Assembly (NCBI GenBank): GCA_900208305.1
Contig: OAPG01000003.1
Location: forward strand, 372,001-436,000
Source of the DNA: Melanopsichium pennsylvanicum
Taxonomy: Eukaryota; Basidiomycota; Ustilaginomycetes; Ustilaginales
Direction: 5' to 3'
Length of the DNA: 64,000 nucleotides
Program-made: the position numbers and the translations under genes
Part shown: positions 10,299-21,366 of the stretch, in pieces
Layout: each line of letters begins with the position of its first letter
Position numbering within the stretch: position 1 is the first letter of the stretch
The notes under the pieces: generated by a model
Seen by the model: only the letters and a program-made list of their open reading frames with translations
Told to the model about the DNA's origin: nothing
The model's database searches: none

Positions 10299-11160
10299 TA
10301 TGAGAGTCTATAGGTAGCAAAGGTGCGGTATAATCTGTCTAGGAGGTGGTCGATTCTGAGATTCCGGTCAAAGGAGGCGAACGGGATTGGGTTGTTCAGA
10401 TCATCGTGAAGTCGGACACGCTCGAGCGAACTACTAGAAAAGCAGCTAGACCGAAGACTGATCTGGATTCCGAGGTGCTCACGATGAGCTGCTTCTGTTG
10501 CCTCTGGCTCAAGATGATGGAGGTTCGGGCATGATGTGGGACAAAGCATAAAGGTACACACAGAAGAAGACTCGGGAAAAGTTGGAAATAGGGTTCGAAA
10601 CCAGACAACACGGCCGAGAATTTCAACAAGGGTTTAGCTGGCATGAAATTTACAGGCTGGAGCACAGGCAGCACAGGGAGCAAGCAGCAAAACAAAAAGC
10701 GTTGGACTACGAGCGACCGGTGAGAGCCGCTGTGTGGAAACAATTGGTGAGCGTGTGCAGGGATTGCGGGGAAGACGGTTGAAAGCCCGCTTTCCCAAAC
10801 TCAAAGAGCCCGGCCCTTCGGCTTAGCCCCGACCAACCCAAGACGTTTTGCTAATTTGCTGTACCGCTGCTCCATTCTCGGTTCGGCCTTTCCGGTTTTC
10901 AACCGCATCATGCGCATCTTCCAGCTTGCCCTGAATTTTTGTCATCTTCTTATATTCTCTTGGTTTCTTATCAACACTTGTACTACTGTCACTATCCTTT
11001 CTTAGCACCACCCAGCACAAGCTACTTGCCTTTGCATAGAAGCGATCGTCGCATTCGATTAAGCTAAGTTGATACAGAAACAATTCCTAGCGTACCCTCT
11101 TTGGAAGCAGAACAGTAACCACCAGCCTAGCTCTCGCTTGAGACTTGGCAAGGCATCACC
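10299..11160. promoter_or_regulatory. Divergent promoter region between methyltransferase and lyase genes
   Basis: 862 bp between divergent start codons. The part nearest the lyase ATG is CT-rich on the plus strand, common in highly expressed fungal promoters. No gene or clear TATA element was found. Short frames on the minus strand (10743-10396) have no recognisable content. Confidence 0.4.
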
Positions 11161-12996
11161 ATGTCTGCTCGATTTATCACTGCTCGTATCGCACGCGTCA
11201 ACGCTGCTCGTGCCAAGCCGACCTCTCTTTCATCGTCCAGCGTCGCTCGTCTCAGCCTCTGCTCGCGTTCCACCCATTCGCGGCCCAGCTTTGCGTCCAA
11301 TACTGTCTCGGCCACCAGGATGAACCACACCGCCGCTACTCAGCTTAACCCACAGCCAGTTCCATTGCGGTTGCAGCCTCCCACTGCTCAGCAAGAGCAG
11401 GCCGATTACGATGCTGCCATCAAGCAAGTTCAGGAATGGTTTGACAGCCCACGATTCAAGGGCATCAAGCGTCCCTACGGTCCCGAAGCCGTTGTCTCCA
11501 AACGTGGTTCCATGCCCGTTCAGCCCCCTGCTTCCTCGCTCATGGCCGACAAACTGTTTGCCTTGCTGTCCGAACATTATTCCAAAGGCACTCCTGCTCA
11601 CACCATGGGCGCTATTGACCCCATCCAACAGTCCCAGATGGCCCACAACCAAGAAGTAGTCTACGTTTCAGGTTGGGCGTGCAGTTCCGTTCTGACCACT
11701 TGCAACAATGAGGTCGGTCCCGATCTTGCCGACTACCCTTATACTACCGTGCCCAACCAGGTACAGCGTCTCTTCAAGGCGCAGCAGCACCACGACCGAA
11801 AGCACTGGGATGAGCGATGCCAGCTCTCGACAGAGCAGAAGGCCAAGTCTCCCTGGGTAGATTACCTCCGACCCATTATTGCTGATGCCGATACGGGTCA
11901 TGGTGGTCTCAGCACCGTCTTCAAACTAGCAAAGCTTTTCGCCGAGCAGGGCGCCGCTGGTATCCATCTCGAGGACCAGCTCCACGGTGGTAAGAAGTGT
12001 GGTCACCAAGCTGGAAAGGTTCTTGTTCCCACCTCAGAGCACGTCAACCGCCTCACCGCAACTCGACTTGCTTGGGACATCCTTGGCTCGGCCAACATTC
12101 TGATCGCTCGTACTGACTCGGAGTCCGCCAAGCTTATCTCTTCAAGCATCGACGCTCGTGATCACGAGTTCATCAAGGGCGCTTACAACCTTCCGGATGG
12201 CACTAAGAGTCTTGCAGACACCCTCGCGTCTAAAGAGGCCTCGGGTGCTTCTGGTCCTGAGGTCGACGCCGCCGAGAAGGCTTGGATGGACAAGTGCGAG
12301 CTCCTCACTTTCAACGAGGCTGTCGCTAAGAACAACGCATCCAACAAGCAAGGTATCGAAGACTACAATAAGAAGGTAGCCGGTGGCGTGTCCAACGGCG
12401 AAGCACGCGCCATCGCCAAGGAAGTATTCGGCGCTGAAGGCGTGCCAACCTGGTGCTGGGACGCTCCCCGTACCAAGGAGGGCTACTATCACTTCAAAGG
12501 CGGTGTTGCAGCCGCTATCAAGCGTGTCAAGATCTTTGGCGCTTATGCCGACATGCTTTGGCTCGAAACCAAGACACCTGATCTCCAGCAGGCTCAAAGC
12601 TTTGCGGACGACATCCACAAGGATCTCCCGGGCAAGTGGCTCGTATACAACCTCAGTCCAAGCTTCAATTGGAGCGCTCACGGCTTCTCGGACCAGGACC
12701 TCAAGAACTTTGTTTGGGACCTGGCCAAGTCTGGATTCGTCTTCCAACTCATCTCGCTTGCCGGTCTGCACTCGACTGGTGCAATGACTTGCGAGCTCTC
12801 GCAGCGATTCAAGACCGACGGTATGCTCGCATACGTCGAACTCGTACAAAGGAAGGAGAAAGAGATTGGCTGTGATGTTTTGACCCACCAGAAGTGGTCC
12901 GGCGCTGCATACGTGGACAGGATGCTCCAGGCGGTGAGCTCAGGCAGCTCCGCCACGCAGGCCATGGGTGCTGACTCCACCGAACGCTCATTCTAG
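11161..12996 (+). CDS. ICL2: Mitochondrial isocitrate lyase family enzyme, probably 2-methylisocitrate lyase
   Basis: A 611-aa single-exon enzyme of the isocitrate lyase family. The catalytic signature K-K-C-G-H is at 278-282, and the Mg2+/substrate loop A-D-A-D-T-G-H-G-G is at 241-249. The C-terminal H-Q-K-W-S-G-A region is also conserved. The first ~55 residues are rich in Arg, Ala and Ser with no acidic residues, typical of a mitochondrial presequence, and there is no peroxisomal SKL-type tail. Fungal glyoxylate-cycle isocitrate lyase is about 540-550 aa and peroxisomal or cytosolic. The longer mitochondrial paralogue cleaves 2-methylisocitrate to pyruvate and succinate in propionyl-CoA catabolism. 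I therefore favour the latter by length and leader. Substrate preference cannot be proven from sequence alone. Confidence 0.85.
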   Translation: MSARFITARIARVNAARAKPTSLSSSSVARLSLCSRSTHSRPSFASNTVSATRMNHTAATQLNPQPVPLRLQPPTAQQEQADYDAAIKQVQEWFDSPRFKGIKRPYGPEAVVSKRGSMPVQPPASSLMADKLFALLSEHYSKGTPAHTMGAIDPIQQSQMAHNQEVVYVSGWACSSVLTTCNNEVGPDLADYPYTTVPNQVQRLFKAQQHHDRKHWDERCQLSTEQKAKSPWVDYLRPIIADADTGHGGLSTVFKLAKLFAEQGAAGIHLEDQLHGGKKCGHQAGKVLVPTSEHVNRLTATRLAWDILGSANILIARTDSESAKLISSSIDARDHEFIKGAYNLPDGTKSLADTLASKEASGASGPEVDAAEKAWMDKCELLTFNEAVAKNNASNKQGIEDYNKKVAGGVSNGEARAIAKEVFGAEGVPTWCWDAPRTKEGYYHFKGGVAAAIKRVKIFGAYADMLWLETKTPDLQQAQSFADDIHKDLPGKWLVYNLSPSFNWSAHGFSDQDLKNFVWDLAKSGFVFQLISLAGLHSTGAMTCELSQRFKTDGMLAYVELVQRKEKEIGCDVLTHQKWSGAAYVDRMLQAVSSGSSATQAMGADSTERSF

Positions 12997-13244
12997 AATC
13001 GAAGGATGATCTGATATTACATATAACAGAATTGGATTACATAAATTAAAATCAAAACTTTTCATGAAACCTCGCCAGATAGCCAGATGTGCCGTGTTTC
13101 GTCCTGTTTTGCGAACCAGTGAGTTGGTCATGCGAGGTTGTCCAAGATGCACAAAATTTCAGCCCAGAGACCAACATAGTTCGAAGGATCCTGGTATGTT
13201 GGACCCTGGAAGGGTAGCACGACTTCCGGGTTCCGAGGCCTGAC

Positions 13245-15575
13245 ATGCTGGAAGAATTGGATTTTAAAGACTTCATGTTCCGCCCGTTGAGTCTAACCCC
13301 CATCGCACCGCTGAAACTACTCTCAGCAATGCTCCGATCAGCATGTTGCAGAGCTAGGTCGTGTCTTTCGGAAGCATCAACGTGCTCGGCATTTCAATAT
13401 GCGGGACCATCGCGACTCACGGGCACCGATGTCGCTCGACTAGCGAATTCAGAGTCTCATCGACCTCTTCGTCCGACCATCACAGCCAGCCCTTCCATCT
13501 CTCGATATTATTCAACCACGGCCCCCAGACGTCGGGCAGAAGCCTCATCCTCAACCTCGAACAGGCCACCAAAGTCGGACGCCCGGAATTTCTCAAAGTT
13601 TGACAGGCTCGAAACTCGTACATTCTCGATCATCAGCCATGTGGATCACGGCAAGTCGACGCTGGCAGACCGCTTACTCGAGCTTACCGGCACCATTCCG
13701 CAGGACGGTTCGAATCAACAAGTACTAGACAAGCTTAAAGTAGAAAGAGAACGAGGCATCACTGTCAAATCTCAAGCCGTGACCATGGTCTATGACTACG
13801 ATGGACCCCGCGAAGACTTTATCTCCGTGTTCGATGATGGCTTTGCACCCAAGCCAGGCCGCTATCTGCTCAATCTCATCGACTGTCCAGGCCATGTTGA
13901 CTTCTCATACGAGGTGAGTCGATCGCTTTCAGCATGTCAGAGTGCATTACTTGTAGTCGATGCAACACAAGGTGTGCAAGCGCAATCCATCACAGTATTC
14001 GAACTCGCAAAGCAAAAAGATCTGGCAATCGTGCCCGTTCTAAACAAGAGCGATCTCCCGGCAGCTGACCCAGAGAGATGCTCGATTCAGATGGAAGAGA
14101 TCCTCGGCATCGACACGACGTTACCTGGGCAAGAACCACTGCTCATCTCGGCAAAGACGGGAAAAGGTGTAGACAGCGTCCTCCGTGCGCTAGTTGAACG
14201 CACGAAACCGCCACATGGTGTCGAAGAAGGCAAGTTGGAAGGTAGAGAAGGGCCTGGTTTCAGAGCGCTAGTATTCGATAGCTGGTATGACCAGTACAAA
14301 GGCGTTGTCTCGCTCGTGTCAATCGCAGATGGTGCGGTTAAGAAAGGCGATCGCATCACGTCGTATCACACCGGCAAGCGATACGAGGTGCTCAGTCTTG
14401 GCGTCAATTCACCCGATATGATTGCTACCGACGTGTTGCGCAAGGGCCAGGTCGGATGGATCATTGCCAATATGAAAGACATGAGCGAGGCACAGATTGG
14501 TGACACATTTCACCTGGCCAATGAGAAAGTGGAGCCCTTGGAAGGCTTTGCTCCGACGGTGCCCATGGTGTATGCTGGCATCTTCCCGATCGAGACAACG
14601 GATTTTCTCAAGCTCGAAGAAGCGATTCAACGACTCGCACTCAACGACCGATCAGTCACGGTCCAGCGTGAGTCATCTATGGCACTCGGTCAAGGCTGTC
14701 GCTTAGGTTTTCTCGGGCTCTTGCATCTGGACGTCTTCCGACAGCGTCTCGAGGACGAATACGGCCATGCGATCCTTGTCACCGCCCCATCAGTCCCATA
14801 CAGAGTGACATGGCGAGACGGACGGGAGGAGATCGTGTCCAATCCCATCCACTTCCCCGATGATTCGGAACGAAAAGCAAAAGTAAATCTTCTAGAGGAG
14901 CCGATGGTCAAAGGCGTTGTTCGCTGCCCAGAAGAATACACTGGTGAAATAATGCAGCTCTGTGCCGAACACCGCGGGGAGCAGATCGACGTTTCCTTTC
15001 CACCAAGTGCGTCGGCGATTCGATCTGTTCAAATGACCTATCGCCTCCCCTTATCGGAGATTGTGACCGACTTTTTCGATAAGCTAAAGTCCTGTTCGTC
15101 AGGCTTCGCCTCCTTTGAGTATACAGAAGATGGGTATGCAGCAAGCGATCTAGTCAAGCTCAACTTCCTAATTTCGAACACGGTTCTGGACTCATTGTCG
15201 ATCATTATGCACAGAAGCAAGGTGATGTATAATGCGAGATCGTGGACGAAAAAGCTGAAAGATATCATACCGAAACAGCAGTTCGAGGTGTCGATTCAGG
15301 CGACAACGGGAAGTAAGGTCATTGCAAGGGAAACGTTGTCGGCGTACAGGAAAGATGTTACGGCAGGGCTGTATGGTGGACATTACGAAAGGAAGTTGAA
15401 GCATCTCAACAAACAGAAAGAAGGAAAGAAGAGGTTAAAAGCACTTGGTGTTGGTCGAGTGCAGATTCCGACAGAAAAGTAAGTTCGCGATCACATGGTC
15501 TCGGCGCTGGGATCAAAGGCGAACGTTGGCTATCTTATATGCGATAGCTTGATTCGTCGCAGCTTCGTTCCATGA
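13245..15575 (+). CDS. GUF1: GUF1, mitochondrial translation factor EF4/LepA
   Basis: A ribosome-dependent GTPase of mitochondria. Numbered from the first Met, G1 is H-V-D-H-G-K-S-T (132-139), G2 R-E-R-G-I-T-V (168-174), G3 D-C-P-G-H (213-217) and G4 N-K-S-D (267-270). The LepA C-terminal domain (Y-G-G-H-Y-E-R-K-L-K-H-L, then K-K-R-L-K) is present. The continuous frame stops after Lys745 at 15482, but that Lys codon lies in a perfect donor, AAA|GTAAGT. Splicing 15479-15562 (84 nt, acceptor GTCGCAG) adds 13 nt and gives an ending N-F-V-P, closer to the family's P-x-x-x-F-x-x-V terminus. In-frame ATGs at 13275 and 13329 are alternative starts; all give Arg/Ser-rich mitochondrial leaders. Confidence 0.9.
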
Positions 15576-18271
15576 CGCTCAAGGCTCTGCACCAACAGCG
15601 GTTTGGAAACAAGCTCTCTTTATACTGACAATGCCTCCTTCCCCTCTCTCTACATTTTTGTCTGGCCATTCAGATTCCTCGAGGTGCTGGATACCCGCTC
15701 AAAAGCGTCAAAATAACGCATCGACCTGAATTGCCCTCGTACCGTCAATTTCTATCGTGTGCCCGCTGCAATCAGCAAGGGTGCGGTATTGACGTCAAAC
15801 GACGCTGGCCGAGTGTTTGTGCACGCGGATTTCCCCTTCACCACAAATATGCATGGGCGTAATCTTTTCGGAAAGATCCCTTGATTCACGGGAGAGTTTT
15901 GCGTTTTGCATGAGAATTCATTCCGTGTTGCTAGTAAAGGTGGAAGAGAACGCGGGAGGGGAACAAGAGGTGAAGTCGCTGCAATACAACCGCCGATATT
16001 GGACCGAGGATCAAGTGCCTAGCTAGGGCGGGTTCTCAATCAGGGGACAGCGGACCGGTGTATTCGATCGACCTGACGGAAACCCCGGTTTCAGTCGCGT
16101 TCCTTTTTCCTTGTGACGGCGGAATGACGGTCGCGCCGCGAATAGGTTGAGCGAAACGCCGGTCGCTGTGATTTTCAATAAATTTCGCCGACGTAGAACT
16201 GCTTTTAGTAGAAATGTGTGGTTGATGATGGTACACGTAAGCCTACAGAATAGGAAATTGCAAAAATCCCCAATTTTCCAGCCCATTTTCCATGGCGGCT
16301 CGCAGCACCGAAACGTACTTCAACTCGCACAACTCCGCATTTTTGAAATTAGGCCGGCTGAATCTCGGTAATAATTTGACCCGCCCACTTGAGTCGAGAT
16401 ACAATTCGTCCGCCGCTGTCGTTCCGCCATGCTGGCAGTTTGCTCTTGCTGGAACCCCAGATTGGATCCGCCGGTAAAAAGACGATGTCCGGATGTCTCC
16501 GAGCTCCGTGTGGTCCTCATAGCAGCCGATACTTTTCTGCACATGTGGCACTTGTAGGGATTGCTGTTATTGACTATTGCGTTGCTAATGGTGTTCTATA
16601 TACATGAGTATTGGCTTCGCTTGATCTAGCGACTAAGCTAGCCGGGAGTCCTGAGCTGGCCGCAAGTTGCCGGAAGCCTTAGCTCCGAGCTATTGAATCT
16701 CATTGGTCAGTCTAAGGACTATGTGTCAGTCGGGCCGATAGCGGTTGGTTCTGTTAGGTCTTTGTCATGTAATGTTGGATCTTCATCGCGTCGCTTCAAC
16801 TGTGGCTGCCCCCATTGACATTTTGGCAATGCGTCCAATAACATTAAAATTCTAAATTGCATTGACGTTGCGTGTTCTGCACGATGCCAGCAGTCACCAT
16901 GCGTTTACTGTCAAGAGAAGGTGAATTGACGCTGCCTCGTGCTCCGAATTGGGAAGGCAGTGTTGAGGATCATACTGGAGACCTTGCTGGGGTAGTTCTT
17001 TGACGAAGCAGAAGGAGCATACCGCGATTCGAGGGTCAGGGAAAACCTATCCAAGAAATCTATTTTGCATTTTGAGTAGCTGGATTGACCGGCAATTATG
17101 CCCAACGTCTGAGTGAAGAAGAGATGCAGGCGAGATGCACACACGGAGCTGAGTTGTAACAATGATCTTGTGCATCTCTGTGCGGCCAATCAGAAGTCGT
17201 GACATTTGCATCGATGAATGTCCGCTCCGTGCCTTGTCGACTAGCGTAAGGTAAGATGTTACAGTAGAAGCAACTCTCTCCAGCGCTTTTGGCGATGCAG
17301 CTCAGTGGTTTGGGTCCAGCCTCTCTTGGATCCCCAGGTCGCACAGAAAGCACCTGCAAGGACGGTCAATTTTGCTAAGCTCCATCGAATTATGCGCTTC
17401 ACTGTAAAGTCCTATTTCTACCCCGGACCCCAGATCGAATTTTGTACAGAAGCATTGCCACTGACAGCATGCTGTGTTGGATGTCTGGGGAGAAAGAGCC
17501 CAGTATCGACCAGTCCAAAGGTGGGTTCCTCATTAACCTACCTGAAACTTCACACTCCTGCAATTCGGTCTCGCATGAGATTCAGCACAAGATCTGCGTC
17601 TTCTCCCCCCGAGGAAGTGTGCATTCCTGCCTCGCTCTTCGTCTGTGTTCGAGGTGAGTACAAATTGATTCCACCGCTGCCTAGGAGCTGGAGAGAAAGG
17701 CCTGGCATACCCCCGCAAATCATGCGCCTCGCTTGCCACGAGACACATTGCTACTGCGTGGAAATTTAATCCAGCATCTCCCCGGCGATATCTTCGAAAG
17801 TGAATTAAAATAAATGACAGGTATCTGACTGTCCTTCACCGGAGCTAAGTGATTCGCTTCCTTCGCTCGCTTGACAACGGCAGTCTAGCACTCTGACCCT
17901 TGGGTACGGTCGATGTCATTGGTCAAAAACACCATTTCACCTCGTGTCTTTCGACGAGGGTCCCGTGTCTAGCGTTGTCACTGACCCAAAGTTCTAGGGT
18001 CAAGAGCTGAGAAGAAACATGGGGTCCCCATCCTTTCCCTCTTTCGTGGCAGACCTTGTCCTTCTAGAAAACAGGTATAAGATGTGAGCTGTTTCATTCG
18101 TAACCCTCTGTACCCCATCTTCTCCACAAATACGGTCTTCATCATCTAGCCTACACCCCTGTCCCTTCTTTATCTTAATACTGCTCGAGGATCCCGACCA
18201 CGGTCCTAACTCGGTCTTACCGCCCGCCCTGCATCCAGAGTTTCTTCCCTTACCCCTGTTGTTCGACCACG
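15576..18271. other. Longest gene-free stretch (2.7 kb)
   Basis: No gene, tRNA or transposon could be supported. The segment 16020-16600 is more AT-rich and has a different texture from flanking genes. It contains a small inverted repeat GAAACC-CC-GGTTTC near 16078-16091, and antisense-overlapping short frames. The last ~250 bp before the sugar transporter is CT-rich with a TATAA at 18076-18080, so it likely holds that gene's promoter. Confidence 0.4.
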
Positions 18272-20141
18272 ATGTTCATCCCTTCCAAATTTGTACACTT
18301 CTCGGAGACGCCCAGTAACGCTCTCAACTGGCGTCTTGCCTTTGCCGTTATTGGTATGGGTCTTCTCGGTGCCTCTCGTGGTATCGACGAGGGACTTATT
18401 GGTGGTATGATCTCTCAAAAGAAATTCGAGAAGGACTTCGACATTGTTGCCAAATCCAACAAGGAGTCCAACGTCACCGCAATGGTCCAGCTCTTTTCTG
18501 TTCTCGGTGCCATTCTGGGCTATCCCATCTCTGAGCGTCTCGGGCGTGTCCGCGGTGCTCAAATTGCTTGTATTCTCGTCCTCTTCGGTAATGCTCTCTG
18601 GGCAGGAAGCAAAGGCAACTACGCTATGCTCATGGCCGCCCGCGCTATCTCTGGTACCGGTGTCGGTTTGACCCCCATCGTCGCTCCTATCTTCCTCGTC
18701 GAGGTCGCTCCCAAGCAAATTCGTGGTCTCTGCACTTCGGTCTATTCGTTTAATGTTTATCTCGGTACGTTGCGCCTCGCTTTCAACCCACTTTTTCAAT
18801 ATGGCCGGCATTGTTTCTTTCTACCCCCACCCGAAGTGCATTGCTGTGTTAGCTCCTGTGCAAAGTACAGTCCTCCCTCATCACCGATAGTGCTGCTAAC
18901 ACCAAATTTGTCTCCCTTCTTTTGTCACCATTCCATGTCATGCTGTATCATGAAAAACATCAGGTTTGCTCCTCGCATATTGCACCAATCTTGGGGTTAA
19001 GACCCACATCAACAACAAGACTGATGCCATCTGGCAAGTTCCCCTTTCGCTCAGCTTTGCACTCCATTCCGTTGTCCTTCTGTGTGTTGTCTTCCTCAAG
19101 GAGTCGCCTCGTTGGCTCATGATGAAAGGTCGCACGGAAGAAGCCTCTACATCGCTTGAATGGTACCGTGGAATGGAGCCTCGCGAACAGGCCTTTGTGG
19201 AAGAGTTTGAGCTCATTGCCGACTCTGTGCGACAGGAGAAGGAGGCTACTGACGGCCTTGGCTTTATTAGCAAAGTCCGCGAGCTTTTCGGCAACAAGAA
19301 CAACCAGTTCAAGCTTGTCCTTTGTGTCCTCATCCAAGTCCTCGGCCAGTGGCAGGGTCCTGGCGCGCTTTCCACTTACGCCAACCGAATCTTGACCTTG
19401 ATTGGCGTTCATGACACCAGGGGGTACGTCATGTCCGCGGGTTTCGGTGCCGTCAAGCTCGGCGCTGGTATCCTGTCTTCGTTCTTCCTGATCGATCTTT
19501 TTGGTCGTCGACGAACACTTTGGGTCTCGACTCTTTGCCAGGGTCTTGCCATGCTCTGGATCGCTATCTACCTCGGCGTGTACATCGACCACAAGCACGC
19601 TGCATCCAAGGCTGCATCTGAAGCCGCGCTTGCCGGTATCTTCATCGCTGGTGCGTCTTGGTCCGCTGGTGGTAATCTTGCTCAGTACCTCATCAACTCC
19701 GAGATTTTCTCTCTTGATGTTCGTGCCCTCTCTGCATCGTTCGTTATGGCTTTCCATTTCCTTATGCAATATTCCACCACCCGTGCAGTTCAGCCCATGC
19801 TCAACTCAGGCCTCAAGGGTGCCGGTACCTTCGCAATCTTTGCCGGCATGTCTCTGCTTGTTGCTCTGCCCGTCTACCTCTTTTTCCTCCCCGAAACTTC
19901 GGGTCAGAGTCTGGAGAGGATCGACGAGCTCTTCGACTTGCCCTGGTACAAGATCGGTCGTGCCAGTCGTCGCCCTGTGCGCGATGAAATGCCTTCCCAC
20001 TCGATGCCTGCTGCGCTCGAGAGCCAATGGCAGCAAGATGGCGCTGCCGTCAGCAGCTCCGCCGAGGCCAAAGACAAGGACAAAGAGATGGGTTACGCTG
20101 CTTCTCAGCCAGCCATTTATGCCATTCGTGACGCCAAGTAA
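18272..20141 (+). CDS. MFS sugar/H+ symporter
   Basis: Two exons, 18272-18764 and 18964-20141, joined across a 199-nt intron (G|GTACGT donor, CATCAG acceptor). The join completes a Gly codon and gives 556 aa. It is a twelve-helix sugar porter of the major facilitator superfamily. It has an R-G-I-D-E-G segment in helix 1, R-L-G-R after helix 2-3, V-A-P-K-Q-I-R-G between helices 4 and 5, the E-S-P-R-W-L motif before the central loop, D-L-F-G-R-R-R and the P-E-T-S-G-Q-S-L-E-R-I-D-E-L-F signature after helix 12. These are the standard sugar-transporter motifs. The substrate (hexose, disaccharide or other) cannot be told. The C-terminal cytosolic tail is long and charged. The intron is longer than the others in the window. 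Confidence 0.92.
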
Positions 20142-21171
20142 GGTTGTTGACGAGAAAGAAGCCGATAGGCCCGTGCTGCTGTATTCAGGCATCTGCTCCG
20201 TTGTTTGCCTATGTATTTAGTAATATTGCGAAAATTGGCGCTCAGACATTTTGAGCTTCCCATATAAATCCCCGAATGTTGGTCAGTGAAGGTGAGCGAT
20301 CGGGTTGTGCACCATTTGACGGCGAGAGAACCCTAATGATGGTCTGCAATGGTGCAAGATGAGCTGAACGGCTGCGAAAATGCCACTTGATAGAATGTGT
20401 ATCTCGACTGCGTTCATCGCCGCGCCCACTCGAAACCTACCCGAAATCCAATAATTTGGACGCTTTCCTTGCTTGCAAAGGCCAAGAGAAGGCAACAATG
20501 CATGGGTCAGCGATCAGCTGCATCCTCACCCCCAAAGAATCGACCAGAACAAAGTAAAATCGTTGACGACCTTATGGTGATTACAAAAGATCAACTGTCC
20601 ATGTTCGGATTAGCTCGTGCCGTATCGATCCAAGAGGAACACGCTGCTTCGCTTCGTGGAAAGGTTCGTCGATTTGCCTTCTCATTACGTTGATTCTCGA
20701 TCGGATGGTCACGTTGAACGTTTGAAAGCTGATTCAGCTGCCGTTCAAGAACTGTTCGGGAGTGTATTAGAGAGAGTCGGACGACTCAGCCACCAAGAAT
20801 TTGAAATTTGGCTGCGATTCCGGCTCCGGCGCTTGGCGAGTCTTGCCGGAGTTGTCCCACTCAATACATTTTAAATATGATTTCGGTGCCTTTTTTCGGC
20901 GTGCCAAAGCCGAAAGAGTGAGTGTGCGTGTCACAATAATCACGCGCAGCTCAAACATGAGCAGCAACGTGAATCACGCATTTCACTCCACCTTTTCTTC
21001 AGTTTTCGTGCCTCAACGCCCTGTCCAGCTACAGCTCCCATAACGTCTTGTTGGCTTCACTCTTCTTCGTCATCATCGTCTTCTCTCTATCATCCATCTG
21101 TTCATTACCATCGTTTTTAGTGCTTATTAACAACTCGCTTTCAACCTTGCTCTTAGGAGCGTATCGCATAT

Positions 21172-21179
21172 TATATAAA
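21172..21179 (+). promoter_or_regulatory. TATA-like element
   Basis: TATATAAA lies 195 bp before the ATG of the F-box-like gene, in a CT-rich leader region. Position and sequence fit a core promoter element. Confidence 0.4.
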
Positions 21180-21337
21180 CATCGGCAAGATCAACGCATT
21201 CATCAACTAGCTCAGCAAAACAATTGGTAACAACCTGGACTCGATATCCTGACCACCCTTGGCCAGCACTCAGACTCTCTTTATTGCGAGCGAGGCTTCC
21301 ATCTCGCGATCTCTTGCTTTCAAATACCATCTCACCC

Positions 21338-21363
21338 GTGAGGGTTCGCCGTGAGGGTTCGCC
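21338..21363. repeat. Perfect 13-bp tandem duplication next to a start codon
   Basis: GTGAGGGTTCGCC occurs twice (21338-21350, 21351-21363), followed at once by GTG and the ATG at 21367. The repeat lies in the 5' leader, and 13 bp is not a multiple of three. Confidence 0.9.
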
Positions 21364-21366
21364 GTG

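Larger units (their letters stand above)
20142..21366. other. Gap with promoter of the F-box-like gene
   Basis: About 1.2 kb between two plus-strand genes. No gene supported. The last 300 bp is CT-rich, has TATATAAA at 21172-21179 and ends in a 13-bp tandem repeat touching the start codon. Confidence 0.45.

Noticed and set aside
17290..17365. tRNA-like GCAGCTCAGTGGTTTGGGT segment
   Set aside because: It resembles a tRNA D-arm/box A, but no GGTTCGANTCC-type T-arm, no acceptor-stem pairing and no clear anticodon arm follow.
17305..17769. 154-codon plus-strand frame
   Set aside because: Starts with GTG rather than ATG, shows no recognisable domain, and its Cys/Pro/Ser-rich composition is typical of chance frames.
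19501..20220. Frame +1 overlapping the sugar transporter (239 codons)
   Set aside because: Ser/Pro/Leu-rich shadow of the transporter frame; the transporter has all family motifs.
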